51,751 nucleotides of DNA. Origin: Bacteroidota bacterium. GTDB lineage: Bacteria; Bacteroidota; Bacteroidia; B-17B0; Aurantibacillaceae. Shown here piece after piece: positions 40,381 through 47,255 of this stretch; the stretch's first letter is position 1, and every line of letters begins with the position of its first letter. The stretch spans positions 1-51,751 of the forward strand of contig JAHBTI010000022.1 in assembly GCA_019638705.1 (NCBI GenBank). The letters run 5' to 3'. The translations under genes were made by a program, and so were the position numbers. The notes below the pieces were generated by a model. It ran no database searches. It was given only the letters and a program-made list of their open reading frames with translations, and was not told where the DNA came from.

Positions 40381-43300
40381 TCACCTCTGTAACACCACCG
40401 TTCCCTTCAGTTCCTTTTCCTCTTTGATATTAGAGATAACAATTTTCCAAACATACACATCGGCTTTGGCAGGTTCGCCTTTGAATGTGCCGTCCCAGCC
40501 CTTTGTCAGGTCGGTAGTTTCAAACACTTTGTGTCCCCAGCGGTCAAAGACAGACAGGTGATAGTGAACAGCTCCGTGCGTTACCGGCATAAACACATCG
40601 TTTAAGTTATCGCCGTTGGGGGTGAAAATATCGGGAACATAGGCGTTAAATTCAGGGTGAACGTAAATGGTTTTCACAACCGTGTCCAAACATTCTTTAC
40701 TACTTTGGGCAATGAGGGCAATCACATAAGTACCCGCATCTTTGTATAAAATGCTCGGAGTTTTCTCGTAAGAGCTTTGGTTGATGTCTGAAAAACTCCA
40801 TGCATAAAATTCCGCGCCTTTGCTGGTGTTTATGAATTTTACCTCGTCTGCATTTTCAACAGGCTCTTTGGGTGTAAACTCAAAATCAGCCACAGGTTGA
40901 GGATACACTGTTAATTGTGTAACAAAACTGCTTTGGCAGTTGTTTTGGTCGTTTACGCTTACATGAACGGTGTAATTTCCAGCTTGGTTAAAACAGTGCG
41001 TAAATTTTTCTGTGTTGTATGTTTTGTTGTTTACTTGCCATACTGCCGTAAGTGTGCTTTGCTCTGCTGATGTTGTGTTTTTATTTTCAAACGAAAACGT
41101 ATTGCATAACGGCACGCAGCCCTCAAGGTACCTGGCATTGATATTTCCGCTTGGCGATGGATTTATCGTAATACTTTGGGTTTTACTGTTTGAACAATAG
41201 TTGTTGTCCCACACCACAAAGGTGTAAGTGCCTGAATAAGCCTCGTGGTTTGCCTTTATTCTCAAGTGGTCAAAGCCTTTGTGGCTTTGTCCGTTCGGCG
41301 TAATCCACTCAAAAGCTATGCCGCCGCTGCCTTTCAGCACAAGGCTGTCGTTTACGCATTTGCCGTGTTTGATAAGTTGTATTTGAGGAGTTGGTAAAGG
41401 ATTTATTGAAACACGCGCTACCGCCGAGTTGGTGCAATTGTTTAATGTGGCTATTGTTGTAAAGGTTCTTGTTTGTAAATCGTTTGGTGTAAAATAAAAT
41501 GGATTGCCTGTTTGTAAATCAGGATACCATTGATAAGTGTTGCCGTCTGTGCCGCTTGCCGTGAGTTTCAGTGTGCTGTGTAAACACATACTTGTGTCGT
41601 TTGGCGAAATAAGCACTTCGGGGATTGGGTTTACGGTGAGGTAGCTTGTATCCATTTTGCTGTAACAACCCAAGTGTTTGCCGATAAGAGCATATATTGA
41701 ACTCATGCTTGGACTTACCACCGCCATATTGCCTGTGGATAAAATTACGGGATTGGGCATTAATGCCGTCCAGGTATAAGAGCTTGCGCCGCTGCCCGAA
41801 TATGCAAAACTTTGTCCTTTGCAAATGACAGGCGCAAGGTCGTTTATGGTAATGGTGGGGTTTGGAATGACTGAAAAGTTTGTGGTGATGCTTAATGTGC
41901 AAACACCGTTGCTTCCCTGTAAAGTGGCGGTTGAAACGCCTGTGGGCTGAAACGGTGCAATCATGCTTAGTTCGGTAATAGAAGCATTGGGATTTGAATT
42001 ATTAAAATAAGCGGGTGCGCTTAATGTGTAAGTAGTAGCGCCGTTTGCAGTAAGGGTAAGGGTGTTGGGTGAGTGGTTGGTGTTTTGTGCGCACATACTC
42101 TTTGTGCTTAGTGCAAGGCTGAGTGTAGGCTGCGGCACAACATTCACGCTTATGGTATTGCTTACGGTACAGTTGTTGTTGTCGTAAGCAGTGGCGGTGT
42201 AGGTCTGCATTCCCGAAGTATTTGGTGTGGTGTTAAACATATTTCCCGAAGAAGGGGCAGTAAGCCAGTTGTAATTGAAAGTTCCTGTACCGCCCAAAGC
42301 CGTTGCGTTTAATGAAATACTGTAATTTACACAAATGGCGGCATCGCTGCTTGAAAGGTTCAGTGTTAAAGCAGGCGGTTGCGTAATGGTAAACACCGAA
42401 TAAACCTGACAGCCAGTAAGGGCATCGGCTACGCTTACGCTCCATGTGCCTGCGCTTAGATTGTTGGGTGAAGGATTTGTAATTATTGGAGCAACACCAT
42501 TGTTCCACACATAATTTTCATTCCCCGAACCGCCCGACAGGTTGGTGAAATAGGCTGTGCCTGTGTTTACGCTGTTGCATTTTAAAGCAGACTGATGATG
42601 TAAATTTCCTGTAAGCGGAATAAGTGATGAAAAGGTAACAATGCTGTCTTTGTAGCAGGCTGTGCCTATATCGTAAGTGCTAACTGTATAGGTATTGGGA
42701 CTTAAACCTGTGGCTACTGCGCCGTTTTGGTTGGTGGGCTGCCAGGTATAGTTGTAAGCACCGTAACCTCCGCTTGCCGTTACGGTAGCTGAACCGAGAT
42801 TGGCGCAGGTAATGGTGTGCGTGTTAAAAGAAAGTGTCGGCAGAGGAAATACAAAGACTTGGGTGGTTTCTGTACTCTCACAGCCTCCCGTTCCCGTGCC
42901 TGTTACGCTGTAAATGCTGGTGATTGGGGGTGAAACGGCTATTGCATTGGAAACGGTATTATTCGGCAGCCAGGTGTATGTATTAGCTCCGCTTACGCTC
43001 AGGTTGGCGGTAAAGTTGGGGCAGATGCTTTGGGTGGGTGTTATTGTTAATACCGGATTGGCATAAAAATTTACCTGAACCGTTTCGCTTGTACCGCAAA
43101 TGCTGTTGGCGGCACTTACGGTGTAAATGCTTACGGGAATTGTTGGCGAAACTACAATGGAGTTTGACACTGTGCTGTTTGGTTGCCATGTAAACACACT
43201 CGCTCCGCTCGCGTGGAGTGTGGCACTTTGGTTGCTGCAAATGGTTTGATTGGGCGTAACGGTCAGTGTGGGGTAATCATAATAGTTTACCGCTACGGTG

Positions 43301-45054
43301 CTGATGATACCGCAGGTATTGTTTGTTGCGCTTAGTGTGTAAACGGTTACAGGCACGGTGGGGCTGACCACAATGGAATTTGTGTTGGCACCGCCGGGTT
43401 GCCAGGTGTAGCCTGTTGCGCCTGTGGTGCTGAGGGTGGCACTTTGCCCCGCGCAGATAGTTTGGTTGGGCAATGCCGTAAGTGGCGGATTGGGCTGGTA
43501 AAGCACCGAAATGGTGTTGCTGCCTGTGCAGTTGTTGGCATCTGTGGCTACGGCGGTATAAACATGAGTACCCGCAAGGGCTTGGCTGCCTATGGTGACC
43601 GAAAAATTAATGCCGTTGCTCCAACTGTATGTAAAGCTGCTGCCCGCGCCGCCGCTTGCCGTGGCGGTGAGTAATACGCCGCCGCCCGCGCAGATGCTTG
43701 GGCTGCTGCTCGTGAGTGTTACCGTGACAGGCAAGGGTTGGGTAATAGTAACTACTTCCGAAGTTGTGCAGAGCGTATCTGCTACGGTTACTGACCACGC
43801 GCCTGCGGCTACACTGCTGATACCTTGTGTATAGTAAGTATTTATCCCGTTGCTCCAAGTGTAGGTGGGCGTACCTGAATTGCCCGCTACCGCAAGAACT
43901 GCTGCGCTGCCCATATTAGAGCCGTAACAGGTGGTTATATTGCCCACACCTGTAGTGAAAGTGAGGCAGGGATTGACGAACATGGCGGGAAGTCCAAGAC
44001 CGACATGAGAACTTCCACTTTGCAAGCCCACAGCTTGCCCCAAAGCAACAAAATTACAGCCTGCACCTGCCACATTAGGATTATTAATAACATGAAGAGA
44101 TGTGGTTAGATAAGCTGTAATATATATTTTTCCGTTCGGGGCTAACTGCATACCCCAAGGTGCACCGGTAACGCTATTTGTAACCGTATAAACAGAAGAT
44201 ACAATAGCCATATTAGAACCCGCACTTAAATCCCATTGTATTATGCCGTTACCGGATCCGGCAGCATATAACTTTGTTCCGTCGGGCGAAAACTCACAGC
44301 CGTATTTAGTACCACCACCTAAAGCCAAAGAATTGCTGAGCACCCCTGTGGTTTTGTTAAAGTCGTAAAGCATCACACCGATACCGCTCATGGCATCTGC
44401 AAACTTTTGCCCGTCGGGTGAAAATTTTATACAACCTATACTTCCCGGCGTTGGTCCTATTGAAGATATAACGGGAGTAAGATTTACTCCGCCTGAAGTA
44501 AGCAAATAGGCTTTACAATTATTTGTGCCAGCCTCCCGTGTCATTATCCAATAATCAGCACCGTTGGTATGTTTGGTAGCAGAAAGCCTTTCGCAACTTG
44601 CACCTGAGTTTAAATTAACATTTTTCACCGTAACCGAACCCATACCCGCTGCCAAACTCATATCCACAACGGAATAATATAAACCTACCCCACCCCACCC
44701 CATAGTAAAGATGTAATAAATGGTTGAACTGCCGGGTTGCCTGACAATAATTGCTGATTGCGAGGAAGTACTGTTTCCGTTTAAACCCGTGCCATTAGCC
44801 ATTGCGGTATGTGCGGCATTATAAACAGTTATGCCGTCGGTATAAAACAATAAATTCCCTGTGGCATCTGCTATGCTGGCACAGCCTTCTTGAGTACCCA
44901 TGGCAGAGTTGTTTAAAGGCGTTGGCGGGTTGGTCATAAAATCTAAAGCACAACCCCAGCCGAAATACCACTTCGTATTTTCATTTTGGGCAAAAGAAAA
45001 ACCCACACAAAAAATAAAAGCAATAAAAAAATATTTGTGCGTGTGTTTTTGCAA
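40381..45054 (-). CDS. Giant secreted T9SS type B cargo with Ig-like and PKD repeats
   Basis: A 1557-residue exported protein. A signal peptide (KYFFIAFIFCVGFSFAQ) follows a TTG start at 45054; there is no ATG in the short open stretch upstream. Residues about 25-370 form a propeller-like domain (QPGSSTIYYIFTMGWG), then many Ig-like modules, including three tandem copies of about 73 residues (about 520-735), a SprB-like repeat segment (TITCANLGSATVTASGGYGAYNYTW), two PKD domains near 1300-1465, and a type B sorting domain of the gliding-motility CTD type (FTPNGDNLNDVFMPV; VVLQR end). It is likely a surface adhesin-like protein secreted by T9SS. Ligand unknown. Confidence 0.88.
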   Translation of the reverse strand: MQKHTHKYFFIAFIFCVGFSFAQNENTKWYFGWGCALDFMTNPPTPLNNSAMGTQEGCASIADATGNLLFYTDGITVYNAAHTAMANGTGLNGNSTSSQSAIIVRQPGSSTIYYIFTMGWGGVGLYYSVVDMSLAAGMGSVTVKNVNLNSGASCERLSATKHTNGADYWIMTREAGTNNCKAYLLTSGGVNLTPVISSIGPTPGSIGCIKFSPDGQKFADAMSGIGVMLYDFNKTTGVLSNSLALGGGTKYGCEFSPDGTKLYAAGSGNGIIQWDLSAGSNMAIVSSVYTVTNSVTGAPWGMQLAPNGKIYITAYLTTSLHVINNPNVAGAGCNFVALGQAVGLQSGSSHVGLGLPAMFVNPCLTFTTGVGNITTCYGSNMGSAAVLAVAGNSGTPTYTWSNGINTYYTQGISSVAAGAWSVTVADTLCTTSEVVTITQPLPVTVTLTSSSPSICAGGGVLLTATASGGAGSSFTYSWSNGINFSVTIGSQALAGTHVYTAVATDANNCTGSNTISVLYQPNPPLTALPNQTICAGQSATLSTTGATGYTWQPGGANTNSIVVSPTVPVTVYTLSATNNTCGIISTVAVNYYDYPTLTVTPNQTICSNQSATLHASGASVFTWQPNSTVSNSIVVSPTIPVSIYTVSAANSICGTSETVQVNFYANPVLTITPTQSICPNFTANLSVSGANTYTWLPNNTVSNAIAVSPPITSIYSVTGTGTGGCESTETTQVFVFPLPTLSFNTHTITCANLGSATVTASGGYGAYNYTWQPTNQNGAVATGLSPNTYTVSTYDIGTACYKDSIVTFSSLIPLTGNLHHQSALKCNSVNTGTAYFTNLSGGSGNENYVWNNGVAPIITNPSPNNLSAGTWSVSVADALTGCQVYSVFTITQPPALTLNLSSSDAAICVNYSISLNATALGGTGTFNYNWLTAPSSGNMFNTTPNTSGMQTYTATAYDNNNCTVSNTISVNVVPQPTLSLALSTKSMCAQNTNHSPNTLTLTANGATTYTLSAPAYFNNSNPNASITELSMIAPFQPTGVSTATLQGSNGVCTLSITTNFSVIPNPTITINDLAPVICKGQSFAYSGSGASSYTWTALMPNPVILSTGNMAVVSPSMSSIYALIGKHLGCYSKMDTSYLTVNPIPEVLISPNDTSMCLHSTLKLTASGTDGNTYQWYPDLQTGNPFYFTPNDLQTRTFTTIATLNNCTNSAVARVSINPLPTPQIQLIKHGKCVNDSLVLKGSGGIAFEWITPNGQSHKGFDHLRIKANHEAYSGTYTFVVWDNNYCSNSKTQSITINPSPSGNINARYLEGCVPLCNTFSFENKNTTSAEQSTLTAVWQVNNKTYNTEKFTHCFNQAGNYTVHVSVNDQNNCQSSFVTQLTVYPQPVADFEFTPKEPVENADEVKFINTSKGAEFYAWSFSDINQSSYEKTPSILYKDAGTYVIALIAQSSKECLDTVVKTIYVHPEFNAYVPDIFTPNGDNLNDVFMPVTHGAVHYHLSVFDRWGHKVFETTDLTKGWDGTFKGEPAKADVYVWKIVISNIKEEKELKGTVVLQR
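42850..43495 (-). repeat. Tandem Ig-like module repeats in the giant cargo
   Basis: Three modules of about 73-74 codons, each with TIC-x-x-QSATL, a GA-x-x-YTWQP centre and VVSPT-x-P-V-x-x-YT-x-SA, lie in tandem. The region around 43380-43720 is visibly richer in G and C than the surroundings. Tandem copies of this kind usually expand or contract by recombination. Confidence 0.7.
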
Positions 45055-45119
45055 ATCAGTGTGTTAAAGTGTGAAAGGTAGAAAATCAAATGTTAAAAAC
45101 CAAGAAAAATGTGCGAAAT

Positions 45120-45143
45120 ACCCTTTTGACTTTGTGAAAGGGT
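45120..45143. terminator. Hairpin with T-run in the spacer after cysQ
   Basis: ACCCTTT (45120-45126) and AAAGGGT (45137-45143) pair around a 10-base loop, followed on the plus strand by GTTTTTT. Both flanking genes are on the minus strand, so a terminator role on the plus strand would act on antisense or unlisted transcripts; on the minus strand it would lie after cysQ. Confidence 0.4.
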
Positions 45144-45162
45144 GTTTTTTCTGTGTGAATCA

Positions 45163-45193
45163 GATTTGACAACTTTTAGAAAGTTGTCAAATC
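45163..45193. repeat. Perfect 14-base hairpin overlapping the cysQ stop
   Basis: GATTTGACAACTTT (45163-45176) and AAAGTTGTCAAATC (45180-45193) are perfect inverted copies with loop TAG. The right arm covers the last codons and stop of cysQ. There is no T run, so it is not a classical terminator; it may be a short palindromic repeat or an RNA 3' end stabiliser. Confidence 0.7.
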
Positions 45194-45987
45194 TTCGCCA
45201 CAAAAAAATTATTCTTCAAATTTTCTTTGTTGTAGCGCATTGGCAGGTTGGTTTCCAAATCTATTAATTGCGCGTTTGACTGCTCTAAAATACATTGCCC
45301 TGCGGCGGTGTCCCATTCCATAGTTGTGCCATAGCGCGGATATTCGTGGGCTTTGCCCTCTGCCACCCAACATTGTTTTATGCTGCTGCCTGCGTTAATC
45401 ATATCCACCGCGCCGTATAAGTTTTTTAAATAATCAAGGCGTTGATTTATTTCTCTGCTTAAATGTGAGCGGCTTGCAACAATGGTGTAGTTTTTCGGTA
45501 ATTTTTGCAAAGGCAATTTTTGAGCGGAAGAAAAAATCTCATCAACATTTTGAAACAAAAAATTTTCTTGTGCATGAAATTTAAACGCACCAAAATCTTT
45601 ACAAGCAAAATAAATATCGTGCAGCACAGGCGCGTAAATTACGCCAATTACAGGTTTGTGATTTTCAATTAAAGCAATGTTTACAGCAAACTCACCGTTG
45701 CGTTTTACAAATTCTTTTGTGCCGTCAAGCGGGTCAATGAGCCAAACGTGCGTGTAACTTTTTCGTATGCTGTAATTTTCAATTTCTTCTTCCTCGCTGA
45801 TAATCGGAATATTGCTTTGCGACAAAATGTTTAAAATTGTTTGGCTGGAAACCTTGTCGGCGGCGGTAACAGGCGTATTGTCCGATTTTGTTTCCACAAA
45901 AAAATCGGTAGTATAAACCTCCATGATTTTTTTGCCTGCTTCAAATGCTGCTTGTATTGCTAATTTTAGAAGAGATTGATAGTTCAT
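45187..45987 (-). CDS. cysQ: 3'(2'),5'-bisphosphate nucleotidase CysQ
   Basis: This 266-residue inositol-phosphatase-family enzyme starts at ATG 45987; the longer frame to 46023 adds 12 residues of non-family sequence. CysQ hydrolyses 3'-phosphoadenosine 5'-phosphate (PAP) to AMP in sulfur assimilation and nucleotide salvage. The metal-binding motifs are complete: EEEEIENY, LIDPLDGTKEFVKRNGEF (the CysQ form of DPLDGT), and MEWDTAAGQCIL. The gene is in a minus-strand row with the RsmB-like gene upstream, but a palindromic repeat lies between them. Confidence 0.94.
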   Translation of the reverse strand: MNYQSLLKLAIQAAFEAGKKIMEVYTTDFFVETKSDNTPVTAADKVSSQTILNILSQSNIPIISEEEEIENYSIRKSYTHVWLIDPLDGTKEFVKRNGEFAVNIALIENHKPVIGVIYAPVLHDIYFACKDFGAFKFHAQENFLFQNVDEIFSSAQKLPLQKLPKNYTIVASRSHLSREINQRLDYLKNLYGAVDMINAGSSIKQCWVAEGKAHEYPRYGTTMEWDTAAGQCILEQSNAQLIDLETNLPMRYNKENLKNNFFVAKI

Positions 45988-45998
45988 GTTTTTTCTGC

Positions 45999-46063
45999 CA
46001 CGAATTTCACTAATTCTCACCAAATAATACTGCCACAGATTAGTGTTATTCGTGAAATTCGTG
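45999..46063. repeat. Inverted repeat CACGAATTTCAC ... GTGAAATTCGTG
   Basis: CACGAATTTCAC (45999-46010) and GTGAAATTCGTG (46052-46063) are perfect 12-base inverted copies around a 41-base centre that also contains ACTAATT and GATTAGT. The left part resembles the 3624-3642 fragment. It sits between the rsmB-like stop and the cysQ start. The length and style match small palindromic interspersed repeats of Bacteroidota. Confidence 0.65.
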
Positions 46064-46065
46064 AC

Positions 46066-47247
46066 TCAATTAACTCGTTTCATCAACGCCATATAAAAAC
46101 CGTCTGCGCCTGCACTTGGAAAAATGGTTTTTTCTTTCAGCAATTCAAAATTTTTGTGCGAAGATAAAAATGTGTTTACCTGTTCTTGGTTCTCACTTGG
46201 CAAAATGCTGCAAGTGCTGTAAACCATGTTGCCGTCAACTTTCAGCATAGTTGAATAATCAGATAAAATGCTTTGCTGAATGTGTTTGGTGCGTTCAATT
46301 ACTTCCAAACTTAATTTCCATTTTGCATCGGGATTACGTTTAATTACCCCTAAGCCGCTGCAAGGCACGTCTAACAAGAGTTTATCGGCTTTGTTGTAAA
46401 ATGATTTTACGGTGGTTTCTTCAATCACTCGCGTTTCAATATTAAATGCTCCTGCGCGTTTGGCACGTTTTTTCAATTCGTCTAATTTCCACGCTTCCAC
46501 GTCCATGCTCACCATTTTTCCTTTGTTTTTCATTAACGCAGCCAAGTGCAGGGTTTTTCCTCCCGCGCCTGCACAGGCATCAATTACAACATCATTTGCG
46601 CTCGGATTTAAAAATTCGCTGATTTGCTGCGAGCCATAATCCTGCACTTCAAACCAACCTTCTTTAAATAATTTGTTTTGAAACACATTTTCGCGCTTCA
46701 TTAATTTTAAAGCATTATCGGAAATTAATTCACATTCTATGTTTTGTTTTTTTAATTCTTCCACCAATTTTTCGGCAGAAGTTTTTAATGTATTGGCGCG
46801 CAAAAACACAGGTGCTTGTTCGTTCATAGCAACAGCTTCGCGTGTCCAAATTTCTGCGCCGAGTTCTTTTGTTCCCAATTCCCAAAGCCAGTCGGGATAG
46901 GATTGGTAAACAGGCAAATTATTTTTCAGTTTTTCTTTGCGCGACAAAATGTAATTTGCATTAACGTGCCGAAACTCCTGCCAATCGGGAATTTCATTAT
47001 TTTTTACCACGAGCCAAACGGCAGTAATAAACCAAAAATTATTTTTTGTTTCGGCAAGGTCGGCATACAAACGAAAATGGCGCGTGATGTCGTAAACGGC
47101 TTCGGCTACAAATCGGCGGTCGCGGCTGCCCCATTGCGCATTTTGTTTAAAGAGTTTTTCAAGGGCTTTGTCGGCGTAACGGTTTTTCGTAAAAATTTCC
47201 TGCAAGGTAAGCGCAACGGCATTAACAAGGTTTTTGTAGAGCTTCAT
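46066..47247 (-). CDS. RsmB/NOP-family RNA (cytosine-C5) methyltransferase
   Basis: A 393-residue protein with a helical N-terminal region (about 1-150) and a SAM-binding C-terminal domain: motif I DACAGAGGKTLHLAALM, DVEAWKL, and the RNA:m5C signature DVPCSGLGVIKRNPDAKW (catalytic nucleophile Cys in PCS), followed by MVYSTCSILPSENQEQV with the second conserved Cys. These enzymes make 5-methylcytosine in 16S rRNA or tRNA. RsmB/F/NOP-type members are hard to tell apart by motifs; the name RsmB is likely from length and order. It starts 8 bases after the stop of the upstream T9SS cargo gene, so the two could share a transcript, without functional link. Confidence 0.9.
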   Translation of the reverse strand: MKLYKNLVNAVALTLQEIFTKNRYADKALEKLFKQNAQWGSRDRRFVAEAVYDITRHFRLYADLAETKNNFWFITAVWLVVKNNEIPDWQEFRHVNANYILSRKEKLKNNLPVYQSYPDWLWELGTKELGAEIWTREAVAMNEQAPVFLRANTLKTSAEKLVEELKKQNIECELISDNALKLMKRENVFQNKLFKEGWFEVQDYGSQQISEFLNPSANDVVIDACAGAGGKTLHLAALMKNKGKMVSMDVEAWKLDELKKRAKRAGAFNIETRVIEETTVKSFYNKADKLLLDVPCSGLGVIKRNPDAKWKLSLEVIERTKHIQQSILSDYSTMLKVDGNMVYSTCSILPSENQEQVNTFLSSHKNFELLKEKTIFPSAGADGFYMALMKRVN

Positions 47248-47255
47248 AAAATTTT

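Noticed and set aside
42850..43495. CRISPR-like array
   Set aside because: The repeats are long in-frame protein modules without short uniform spacers.
43399..43858. Several GC-rich open frames opposite or shifted against the Ig repeats
   Set aside because: They follow from the GC-richer repeat DNA; repeated peptides are present only in the frame of the giant cargo.
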